A DNA stretch of 64,000 nucleotides, from assembly GCA_026874595.1 (NCBI GenBank), contig CM049321.1, positions 46,371,797-46,435,796 on the forward strand, written 5' to 3'. Shown piece by piece: positions 10,288 through 21,270 of the stretch. The notes below the pieces were generated by a model. That model searched no databases and was not told where the DNA came from. It worked only from the letters and a program-made list of their open reading frames with translations. The stretch comes from Sipunculus nudus (taxonomy: Eukaryota > Annelida > Sipuncula > Golfingiida > Sipunculidae). A program made the position numbers and the translations under genes. Each line of letters opens with the position of its first letter. Position 1 is the first letter of the stretch.

Positions 10288-10735
10288 AGGTCCATGATAA
10301 ATCTCCTTGGAAACCTGTAATTAGGTCTCTGTTACTTATATCCTGAGAGCTATAATGCCTGTAAATACCCCTCAGTATAATTAAAAATTCGATACAAAAC
10401 CCACAGTTTCTTATGCAAACTATGAATCCATCGCCGTAATTTTTTTTAATGCACATTCATCATGGACTGTTTCAACAGTTTCTGCAGACTGGTGGCACAA
10501 GCTGGACTTTATTTTTCGAATTTTACGCATTATTCATCTCTATTTTTGAAAACTTCAAAGATGTGGTCGTCCGTTATGAGGACACATATCGTTATCATTG
10601 CATCTAGAATCTTCTAAGTTGACTTACAGAGAGGTCCATGAAAAATCTCCTTGGAAACCTGAAATAAGTTCCTTGTTATCCATATCCTCCGAGCTACGCA
10701 TCAGTTGAATGGGGATAACGCCTACAAAATTGGGC
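10288..10735. repeat. Direct repeat pair around GAGGTCCATG
   Basis: The segment GAGGTCCATG...AAATCTCCTTGGAAACCTG appears at about 10287-10318 and again at about 10631-10662. Each is followed by a related TTGTTAYYYATATCCT..GAGCTA stretch. The ~340 bases between hold nothing coding. Confidence 0.6.
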
Positions 10736-10977
10736 ATTCAGATCATTACATTCCTTTTGTGAATGTCTCCCTACTCGGCTGAGCTTCATGACCACTGGGT
10801 CACTTGTAATCATACAATAAGCACTTTTTGAGAAAAAAATTGTGATAAAAACAATAAATACAATTCGCCCGAGTATGGATCCTTGAGTTACCCCTTAGTA
10901 GATGTCTAGCATACTATTTATGTTTTGTTTTAACTTTACACATTGCTTCCTGTTTGTCAAATAACACACACACACAC

Positions 10978-11133
10978 ATATATGTCAAGAGCTGATTTCG
11001 ATAAACCATATGCATGAAGTTTCTGCAACAGTAAGTGATGTGGAGGCAATCAAAAGCCTTTGACATATCCATAAGAATAGCTGCAAGATATTCATTTTCA
11101 TCGAGCACCAATTTCCAATCTTGAATAACTATT
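10978..11133 (-). pseudogene. LINE reverse-transcriptase fragment
   Basis: The minus strand reads DENEYLAAILMDMSKAFDCL, which holds the (L/M)D.SKAFD motif A of non-LTR retrotransposon reverse transcriptases. A one-base shift near 11043 then opens a second frame with HHLLLQKLHAYGLSKSALDI, the usual continuation. The fragment is about 50 codons, frameshifted, with no endonuclease domain or 3' end visible. A (CA)n/(TA) run at about 10966-10984 abuts it. The motif is specific, so the class call is firm; the clade (Jockey/CR1-like) is a guess. Confidence 0.75.
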
Positions 11134-12420
11134 TAAAAAAAGTAGTTGACACCCAAACCCTGATTATGCAAAAATGCACTCCATTTAATTGATTTTGAAA
11201 GAAAACAACCAGTCATCGATTTAATCGATTAATCAGCCATACATGTTACAGTAAATGTGTAAAATGAGTTAATTTTTAAATTGCTTGAAATTTTCAGTCA
11301 ATGAGAATGATGAGAATAATCACAGTTAAACTGAAAAAAGTTCAATCAGTTTATTAAATTTAAAATGACAAATATTTAAGTAATATTCAATTTGTTTCAT
11401 ATATCTCGCTGTAACAAAATAGTGACATATATTGTGATATATTATACATCATATTGTACAGTATAATGTTTCACGTACCGGTAACAAAAATGTTCTTATG
11501 TATTGATTCTGATTCTTGCAGAAGTCATTTATCTTGTTTTGTAGACACAGAAAGCTAACTAATTATCTCTATATATATATTACACATTAGAGTGAGTCGC
11601 CTAATTGTAACATTGAATAGAAAAATTTTACATATATAAATAAATAATATAATATTGATTAACATGAAAATTTTGTATTAAAAATAAACTATTGTGTAAA
11701 ATAAGTATAAACAATTTTAAAAATTTATATATAAAATAACGTAATTTAAATTTAAACGTAAGGTCTTGAAATATAGAAATAAAACAGTTCAGAATGTTTC
11801 AATGAATATGGTGTTATGTAATAATGATGATATGTATTTTCGTTTTTATTATTATTATTTTTATTATTAAATATTAAGGAAATAATAATAATAATAACAG
11901 TAATAATAAAAATAATAATAATTATAATCATCTTCATTATAAAAAGCTAATAAAACTATATGATAAATATCAAGAAGTAATAACGGCATGGGAACTAAAT
12001 TCCTAAACCTATTATACAATATGCTGAATAATAGAATATAATATTTTAAAATGTTATATTAATCAATACAATAACATATAAATGGGTTAAATATTATATT
12101 GAACACAAAATCATGTTGCATAGAATGATTTAAAATAAAATACTTGAACACATTTTAATGTAGCTTTATCTGTTTATTGAACTTAATGGCTTATTCGGTA
12201 AATTAAATAAAATATACAAGTATATCATACAATCCAATATTACAATCTGATATTTTATGGAAGTATATTTTAATAATAAGTCGAATACTATATTGAAAAT
12301 TAATTTTAATTAATATGCATTTCTACATTTAAACATGTACTGATCTATATGAATATATCTACAATTTTTATATTTTATAAAATCATACTGCATTTTTTTC
12401 ATAAATAATTATTTAGGGCA
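11134..12420. other. AT-rich stretch, no gene
   Basis: Very AT-rich, with an (ATT)/(AAT) cluster at about 11845-11930. Open frames here are simple-repeat artefacts (runs of Ile). No other feature is seen. Confidence 0.7.
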
Positions 12421-13840
12421 CTTTGTTAAAAATTAAGACCGTTTCTGTCCTTCGACCTCCAAGTTTTATGACAATCTCGTCTAGATTCATGCTGTGTACC
12501 CGGTAACCTCGTCGTGCGTGTAGCCGATCCGAAAGACGGACGATGTGCATGTTATGAGGAAAACATTGATCCCAGGTGTCTGCATGTCAAGTATGCAGCA
12601 CAGTTAGTAGTTACAGCTCACCAAGAAGACTCATTTTTTTAGAAAGGTTGGTAGATGAAACCGTCGTAGCAAATATTCAGCTTATGTTTTACCCCTGAAT
12701 TACTGTAACGTAAAGGGGTGTCCTATAAACTGGCTCTGTCTTAAACCCGGAAATGCGCGGAGAGATGGAGAATTCGCGGAGAATTCGAATGATACTTTTA
12801 AATGCACATTGAAACCACTTAAAATATCTAACTGTATTACTCTTAACATATTGAGCACCTTAAAGTGACCAAAATAATAAAAAAATCTATACATATTAAG
12901 CAATTTATGCTCAACAATATAGAGTCGCCTTGGAGTGAATGCATTAAGCAAAATGTATGTTATAACACCCTGCTGAGTCACCAGCTGACAGATCTTTTGA
13001 CAAATTTAAATCGCAAACACTTAATGTTTCAACATTTTTTTGTGCAAACCTAACAAAACAATGCAGGTGTATCAAATTTACAGGTGGTAAACGAAATATG
13101 TTATAAAATAAATCATACATTCACCTGGACCCAGTTGTTGGACCTTTGTTTGTAAGCAGAGCCACAATCGGGTCTAACATTATCCCACATTTATAAATAG
13201 ATAAAAACACTCACCATTGATAGTGTATACACTCAATTTACATGCACAATTTTATAAAAGTTGAAACACAAACATTCCGCTTTATACATTAACAAAGATA
13301 GCACCTGTAAGCTAATGAATCAACTTGGCAGTAGGATTAAATAAAAGAAAAGAAAAATATAGTAAATATATATTGTTATCACATTTAAAGATTTGTATGT
13401 TTCTTAGTCTGTACAAAATAAACCACACTTCTTCCTGACCATAACAATACATAGTACAATAATAATTAAAAAATGAAAAATATATCACAAGGTACTTATA
13501 CATTTTGTTGTGGAATTCACACCTGTGATACAATCACAGTTGTGGGAATGACGTGTACAATAACTGGTGGTGCTAAATATGAATTTTGTCCAGTTTTTTT
13601 TTTTCCATCCATGTATCATCGGAAATTTGATGCCTTTGATGCCAACATTTTGCAGGGCTGTCACATCAGGATTGATTCCATGCCTAACTTTATCGGTGCC
13701 TCTTGGAATCTGTGTATAATTATTTATCGACGATTTCTCTAATTATTTACCATATAGACTCTGGGTAAATATATTATATTTAAGTATTTTGTTAAATCTG
13801 TATAAAGTAATGATTTCAAGGGTTATTTATTTTTTTGTAG
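12421..13840. other. Upstream region of the first zinc-finger gene
   Basis: Mostly non-coding. The segment 12430-12800 is less AT-rich and could hold a promoter or first exon of the gene at 13890, but I cannot place a transcription start or a donor. A poly-T run (about 13587-13596) and short A/T tracts are present. Confidence 0.4.
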
Positions 13841-15436
13841 CTGAGATTTCCAGGAGATAAGAAAACGCAGTCCGATAAGACCAGACAGAATGGAGGCTTA
13901 CATTAAGAAAGAAGACAACACAAATTGCTTTCAAAATAATACAAATCAAGAATCATCTTTGGAAGAAACATATAAAATTAAAAAGGAATGTTTGGATGAG
14001 GGTATGACTGAATCATGTGATCATGATTTAGAAAATGAAAATATAAGCAGTTGTTTTGATAAAGATCAGGTGATAAAAGAGGTGAGCTGTAAATGTGAAA
14101 AAGAAAGAACTCCTTTAATTAATGGTCGAGATGCAATAAATTCATCAGAAGAAAAAGAAGACAATTCAGTCCATGTTTCGACTGTGATATCTGATGGGAA
14201 TGATGGAGCCCAAGTCTATGAAATCGCTAATAAAGAGCATATGAGTACAGCGATTGCAGAAGATGGTTTGAGGCAACATTCCCTCGCTACTGGAACCTTG
14301 ATCTCACACGCCGGGCTATGTGCTGAAAGCACAAATGAAGGCATACTTAGAGTTGAAAAACCAATCAAGAGTGAGGAAAACTCATTGGCTCTAAAGAAAC
14401 CACAAAACAACCGGTTCAGGGCACAAACTATTCCCTTCAGGTGTGAACATTGCGGAAAATACTTCACAACCAATCATTCCCTGGTGATACACATCAGAAC
14501 ACACACTGGGGAGAAACCATATAGCTGTGCCTCGTGTGGAAAATGTTTTTATACTAAAGAAAAAATGAAGATACACTTCAGGACACATACAGGTGAAAAA
14601 CCATTTTTATGCGACCACTGTGGAAAACATTTTTCTCAGAAAGTGGTTCTGAAACAACACATGATGACACACACCGGAGAAAAACCATTTAAATGTGAGC
14701 ATTGTGATAAACGTTTTATCACCAAGAAAGAATTGAACACGCATAACCGGACACACACTGGGGAGAAACCATACAAGTGTGATTCATGTGGTAAAAGCTT
14801 CAAGCGGAAGGCAAATTTGACACGACATATAATGATGCATACCGGGGAAAAACCATTTAATTGTGAACAATGCGATAAAAGTTTCATCACCAAGCAAGAA
14901 ATGAAAAAACATACCCGGATACACACTGGAGAGAAACCATACAGCTGTGCCTCATGTGGAAAATGTTTTTGTACTAAAGATAAAATAAAGGAACACTTCA
15001 GGACACATACAGGTGAAAAACCATTTTATTGTGAGTGGTGTGGGAAAACCTTCAGTCGGAAGGTATATTTGAAGCAACACATAATGACGCACACCGGAGA
15101 AAAACCATTTAAATGTGAACATTGTGATAAACGTTTCATCACCAAACAAGAATTGAACACGCATACCCGGACACACACTGGGGAGAAACCATACAAGTGT
15201 GATTCATGTGGAAAATGTTTTAAATCTATAAGTCAAAGAAAGGTACACTCCAGGACACATATTGGTGAAAAACCATTTAAATGTGAACGCTGTGGAAAAT
15301 ACTTTTCTCGGAAAGGGCGTCTGAACAGACATGTGCAGAGACACCATGGGGAAACATGGTAGTGCTGCAGGCACAGGGAAACACGCTAGTGAAATATTTA
15401 TTTGGCCACATTTGTAAATGCTGATAATAAAATAAA
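13841..15436 (+). CDS. C2H2 zinc-finger protein, 11 fingers (CDS 13890-15362)
   Basis: A splice acceptor (TTTTTTTGTAG, ending 13840) precedes a 49-base 5' UTR and ATG at 13890. The 490-residue protein ends at TAG 15360-15362. Residues 1-180 are acidic and finger-free, with I/V-K-K-E motifs near the N terminus (IKKED, IKKEC) that resemble sumoylation consensus sites. Eleven canonical C-x2-C-x12-H-x3-H fingers follow from about residue 183 to 487, joined by TGEKP linkers. Fingers 2-5 closely resemble fingers 7-10, a block duplication. The last finger ends in HHGETW. It is predicted to be a nuclear DNA-binding protein; the target is unknown. There is no KRAB, SCAN or BTB domain. Two overlapping AATAAA signals lie at 15426-15436. 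The gene looks intact, and its pre-finger region is related to that of the gene at 62977-64000. Confidence 0.92.
15426..15436 (+). terminator. Polyadenylation signals of the 11-finger gene
   Basis: Two overlapping AATAAA hexamers lie 64 bases after the stop codon, the right place for cleavage and polyadenylation. Confidence 0.55.
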
Positions 15437-15744
15437 CATCGTGCAAAATTATGATGGTTCTAGAATTTGTGAGGGATGTTTTTCTAATGTTGATCTGATT
15501 GGTTTGTGTTCCGTTCTGGAACATGGGTGGATTGGGGAAAGGGAGGTACAAGGGATGCGTGTCCCCCTTTTCGACATAATGTCTCTGGGAAATAGTAGAA
15601 TAAGCAATTATTTAATGTGCCATTACTGCCAAAATTCCCATAATTGGTCTATGCTATTGTTCTACCCTTAACCCTCCCTCTCGCTTCTCAAATCCTGTAT
15701 CCTTACCTCCAGAAAATATATAGGAATGTTTGATGAGAAACTGG

Positions 15745-16425
15745 TAATTGTATCCCCAGACAAAGTCGGGGGATACTATGTTTCCATGACGGTCCCGCCG
15801 CCGCCGCTTATGAATCTTGTTGGCGCGATAACTCAAAAAGATATTTCACAGATCTTTACCAAACTTGGTATATGTATAGATATGGGTGAGAGGACGACGC
15901 CTATTCAAACTGAGGTCATGACCTTTACTAAGAGGGTGCCCTTGAATATGTCCAATTTTGGGGAAAATCACACAAATTCTTAAATATCTCAAGAAATCTT
16001 GCATGGATTGAACCCAAAATCAAGTTGATCGAAGATCATGGATAGGGTTGTCAAGTTCCACAAACTGGTGGCGCCACCTATTATTCTCTACTTGTTTTCG
16101 TGCCTTTTAATACCCCCAGAATTGCCGCTTGGCAGTACTGTGAGCATTATAAGTAAAAAAAAAAAAAAAAATGGACAGATTTCTTTTATATTACGCATAT
16201 ACATAGATATGGATTATGGGATGATGTTTATTTAATTTGGGGTCATGATCTTTCCTATTAGAGTGGCCTTGACCTTGAATATTCCCATATTTGGTGTCAT
16301 TCACACAAAATCTTTAATATCTCAGTAAGGGATACATGGAATGATCAAAAATCAAATTGACCGAAGATCTGGGATAGCTTTGTCTTTTGCAGAAGACAGG
16401 TGGCGCCGCCTTGTGTCGTTTTCTT
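15745..16425. repeat. Two diverged copies of a ~330-bp repeat carrying the GGTGGCGCCACC motif
   Basis: Copy 1 (about 15745-16110) begins with GACAAAGTCGGGGGATAC and a (CCG)n run and ends near GGTGGCGCCACC (16067-16078). Copy 2 (about 16165-16425) repeats the order: ATAGATATGG, GGTCATGA, CACACAAA...TTTAATATCTC, GA.CGAAGATC and a palindrome-like AGGTGGCGCCGCCT (16398-16411). The palindrome links this family to the 280-bp array at 7560-8612. A poly-A run (about 16157-16171) lies between the copies. No coding potential is seen. Confidence 0.65.
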
Positions 16426-17332
16426 GTTAAAATGATGTTAACGCAATAACTTTGTATGAATTTGAGGTACAGTCCCAAAGCCACAGGTTTGATGCATCTT
16501 ACGAACGGCTAGGTCAAGCTCGAATACATTTTGGTGCCGAGACTAATATGTGTAACTCAGGGGTAGGGGTGGGGGTTTGCATTGATGTTGGCGACTCGTA
16601 TGATTTTCAAAGGATAAAACAAAACAACATGGCAAGGTAAGTTTTAATTCACCAAATGATCAAAAGGTCTGTCCAAATGTGAAAGGGTATTAAAACTTGT
16701 TGAAGGCATGATCGTACTTCCAGACCATTGGGGTATATATTGTACTAGTACTACAGGCATGGAGATATGGGTGTACACCCTAGGCCCTTTACATGGAAAA
16801 GTGCCTTTACCCCCCTCACACACACAAACATACACTTTGGCCCACACAAGGCTGACTACTTTTGCATACGGGCGTTTAAGGGCAGGTCCACTTACAGTGT
16901 TGGAGGGATGTATCCATTAACAGTATATCTGGAATATCCTACAGGACAGGTGGCAGTATAAAATTTTCTATGTAACATCTATAAAACATCTGAAGTCAGG
17001 GCCTCTTTTAGACAATTTTGAAAATAAATTCTGATATTAAACTTATTTTTTCACAAGAGTTTGTTCCTTAAGACAAACTAAACCAAGAAAATGGAGTCTT
17101 TTTCTCCTTTTTCAAGCATTCTGGCCCGAATACGGTGAAGCCCGAAATAACCCCAAGCGATCCATAACAAGAGTTTAGACATGTCAGTTCTACTGGAGAT
17201 TATGCTTTACAAACATAAAAATCAAATAACGGGGTGTTTTTGATGCTTCATCACATGATGGCTAGAGCCAACCAGAGAAAGCCAGACCATTCACTACTCT
17301 ATTCCAGGTGTCGTGTATATAAATAAGACCAC
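16426..17332. other. No gene seen
   Basis: Mixed-composition DNA with no convincing reading frame, splice structure or repeat; short open frames only. Confidence 0.5.
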
Positions 17333-18022
17333 GTGACCTACAAGCTAACTGTCCTGTGATACACCTTCTATTCACCCAGACCAGAGGGTCTGGACCCTCT
17401 TCCAATTCCGTCCCCTTTTCAGTCGTCACGAAGTTTTTTAAGGGATTCAAACCAGTTTTACGGACTCGACCATCCCATCCCCTTTTCCAGACATGAGGAC
17501 CCTTTTAGGTGTTCTCATTGGTCTTTTTTGGGTTGGACCTTTCTCCGTTTACCAAAAGCCCAGGTCCGCCCTAGATATAACAATATTGTTCTTTTGTTGT
17601 AACCCACCTTTGGATATATTATGTACCAGAATGTTCCTCAGGTTCAGTGAGAATGAAATCAGTACAGGTATGTTTTTTAAAAGATTTATGCGTTTCCGGC
17701 TGGCCTTTTTCAGGATAAGTCACTAGGCCTCCTTGGTTGGACCACTCCTTTCCTCGATCCGGCCCTGAATATAATATAGTCGCAAATTATGTGACATGTT
17801 TCCAACATTTCATTAAATGTGCTTTGCAATACTTGACCATAGCTCGAAATAATAAGAAAATTTGCCCCCCCACCCCCGACCGTACTCCCTCGCAAAGTAA
17901 CTAAAATAAAGGGACTGATTCAAACCCACATTGCGCAGACTCGAACTTTCAAGAATACTACTCTGATGTTCAGGGGTTGTTGGGAGTCATATTCTGAACT
18001 CCACAATGTACCGGGGCTTTTA
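17333..18022. repeat. Dispersed repeat, copy 2 (partner at 8848-9509)
   Basis: It is collinear and in the same orientation with 8848-9509, sharing the TTCACCCAGACCAGA block, TTACCAAAAGCCCAGGTCC, the GGTTGGACCACTCC block and the ACCGGGGCTTTTA end. Unlike copy 1, it is not followed by the gag fragment. No coding potential is seen. Confidence 0.75.
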
Positions 18023-19362
18023 ATTACCCAAGCGGCGTAGGTACTATTATATATGTAGTGAAGAGGACAATGTTGCCTTTCAAGTGTGTTGGATAAGAAT
18101 TGTTTCAAGGCAAGCTTAGGCAATGTGCTAAGAGAGTGCAGACCTCCGTCAAAGGCAGCTAATTACCCCTATATTACATTGCAACATTTTTCCTTTTAAA
18201 AATCCTGGATCCAGATGTTGAAGATGTTGCAAGCACACTCAAGATATATATGCTGCCACCTGGCATGAGATCAGTTAAACAATAGGCAGCTCATAAAATG
18301 GAGATTCCTTTAGATTAGAAAGGATCATTTCCGAACGGTAATTCACTCGCGTCCTCTCATGAATTCTGCATGATCGACCCCTCTATAATCAGGCGAAAAG
18401 TAAATCTTGCATATAGCCATATAATCCATTTTATTTCAAGCAATTGTATACAGGACATAGTTTCAATAACAGAATGTGTTGTTCAGTAGCATCCCTGTCT
18501 TCGGTGGTAAATTTGGTCTCACCCACTCAATGTATTTTTTATCCTAATAAGATGTTATTTCTGATGATATATGAATTAATATAAATGTCTAAAATATAAA
18601 ATATTTCTACACACTTCAGCAAGTGCATTATTTAAGCACTAAATCAGATCTGGAGAAAGCCATGTTTCAAAAATAAATCATTGCCGAAAAGGTTTCAACT
18701 AATATTGAATTTTTTTATTTGAAATTGAAGGATAGTGTTTTTTTTATTAAACAAAATATTAAATTTCTGATTTAGGTTTGCATGAAACGAATAGATCGAA
18801 TGCTTTTATTTGGATTTATGTTATTAATAATAAGAAAATTAATTAAAACTTTCATAGCTACACAAAATTTTATAAAGTTCTAAATTTAAAAGACAATATT
18901 TTGTAATTCATGGAGTCTGTATGTAAAGTATTTATTAAAATGCCTTTTAAAAATGACTGATATTCATCTTGCGATATTTATATATTAATGAAGCATTGCT
19001 TGTCAATGGTTCAGATGATAATAATAATAATAATAATAATAATAATAGTTTTATTAACAAATATTATTTTATTATATTATGGTCTATATTGAAATGATCT
19101 AATTGCGTGAAAGATTTATACTGTTAAACTTCAGAATTACAACCACCAATCATACATTTTTATTTTCTAATGAGTTAATCAAAGCTAGAGATCTATGTAT
19201 CTCGCAAGAAAAAAAAGATAGGCTTCATAAAGAGTTATAAAACCGTGTCGCAAACATTTCTGGCCTGGTGTGATCATCCGTGAACGACCTGTATTTGTTT
19301 CATCTTCTTTCTTTTACTAATTAGGGATGAAATGCATTGGCTTGCGCCCGACCCTACCATAT
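18023..19362. other. AT-rich stretch, no gene
   Basis: No convincing reading frame. A (TAA)n microsatellite lies at about 19018-19047 and A/T tracts are frequent. Confidence 0.6.
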
Positions 19363-21270
19363 TTACTCCGCAACCTGAAAACCTCTCACAGAACAGGTGT
19401 TTAGTGTGGAAGGTGACCCCATGACATCAGTATAAATATTCATGCACTTGCGAGCTGTTCTAAGTTGGTACATTGGCTCCTCTGTGCAGAACGAAACATT
19501 ACTGCGAGGGGCAAGAAAGGCATAAGTATCGACCATCTCTGCGGTGTTGTTAAGCCTCACCTTAAAAGGAATGATGGCGATTGTTGCGTCACCGGCTCCC
19601 GTAAAACTAGCATGGTTGCCAGTTTAACTAACATTTGTTACTTCCGTGTCAAGGTTAACATTTTGTGCAGTTGGGAGATTGTTTACCTTCACCGACTGAT
19701 TTGAAGCATCAAACTGTTATTCTGTCGGATGCGGACCTTCGCACTTTTGGGATGATGCCATGTAACGACAGAGCCTTTTCTGATGCCCTGATTTATGACA
19801 ACCAAAACAAAGGCATTCTGACTTTAAGAAGTCAGTTTTTTTTTCGTGTTGTATTTTGTCTGAAATTGTGTCACATTATTGCAAGGCATGAGTGGCCGCA
19901 TTACCATAAATGCAGGGTTTGACCACTCAACTCTTAAATACATGTTGACTACATATAACCATGTTGTTAACTGGACCCTTTTCCCTGCTGGCCTCAAGTT
20001 CTTCCTTTCTTTCCTTTGTAGTTTCTTTAATAGCATAGCTACTATTTGGTCTTACCACTGACACTGTTTTGGAATTCTTTCCGAAACTAGAATGTACAGA
20101 TTTCATGTCGGTTAGAGCATCCCGACCAAAGGTTGGGTCATTCAATTTCTTGGCTTTTTGCTTGACAAATACCACTAAATGATGGAATTTAACTGACCCA
20201 CATTGATCTCGTCCCTTTGAGCTACATTTCTCCACCTATCATGCATTGAAGTAGGTAATTTACTGGTCTCTGTATATTTTCTAGGTACTCTATGACTTTG
20301 GCTTCCTCAATACTACAAATGGCCCTTTAACATTCAGTGAGAAATATTGAACAGTCATTCAAAGTTTTGGAACGATCTGCTTTGATATTAAATCAATTAA
20401 AACCCTTTTGATAAAGGCGTTCGCTACGACCTCATTGATTCAATAGCATCTTGGAACACCCTGAGAGCAGCTTCATATGCCTGCTCCTGATTAAATAGCG
20501 AAACCCTCTAACTGCTCTCTGAGCTTCCCCTTCAGTAGACTGTTCAAGATAGCTAATATTCTCATAGGCACTATTTGTAAATGTCCATATTTTGGAATAG
20601 TTAAAGTACAGTGGAATAAATTGCCTCATGAATCTCTGGTATTCTAGTGGATCACCACTGAAATTCTTTATCTCTGCTGCTGGCTTTCTCAACTAAGATA
20701 CAATTGGCCACAAATTAGCCTGGCCATTAACACCAGGAACTTGGTGCTTGATGTACAGGGATTGTAATGATAGCCTTGCTATCAATTGTATTTGTGGGCC
20801 CTGGGTAAACAAAATGTTCTGTGTATCAACTGCATTGAACCATCCATATTATTTGAAACATTAAATCTGACATCTCTACCAGAAATAGGAACAGAGTTCA
20901 AAGGATTATTTACATAATCAGCAGATGAAATATTGCGATTAATCCTTTAAGCATCCTGAGTTTGAATTAAATTACTTGACCTATGAAAAAACCATGATCA
21001 CTACTGTCTTTCTGACCTCCGTGAACTCTCCTGCTTGAAAATGGCACAAAATCTTGTACAAAAGGGTTCACTGTTGGTGATACTTGGACTTGTGAGAAGT
21101 CCCCTGCCGCAGATGGCATAGCATTGTCCCCCAATTCTGCTGATGTAGGCCCAGGTGTCAACACATACGTTGCCTCAAGTTGGCCAGAAACAGACCCAGT
21201 GATGTTCAAAACCACCTTAGAATCACTAGAAATGTGTGAGGTAGCCTTCACTTTCCGGTGTCAGGGTTCA
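19363..21270 (-). pseudogene. Decayed BEL/Pao-type LTR retrotransposon (gag and protease remnants)
   Basis: On the minus strand, from right to left, three pieces can be read. The first (21270-21020) holds the GQLEATYVLT block shared with 9510-9780. The second (20692-20432) has FSGDPLEYQRFMRQF and YLEQSTEGEAQRAV, a DUF1759-like gag signature of BEL/Pao elements. It is followed near 20170-20090 by NDPTFGRDAL, as in the later part of that gag. The third (19560-19363) has a segment ending SNVSFCTEE in the position of the retropepsin-like protease; the expected acidic residue before it is not conserved here. Frameshifts and stops separate all three. No reverse transcriptase, integrase or LTR is seen, so the copy is dead and truncated. 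Confidence 0.72.

Noticed and set aside
14216-15551. Minus-strand frames opposite the 11-finger gene
   Set aside because: Their regular Cys/Phe pattern is the antisense of zinc-finger codons.
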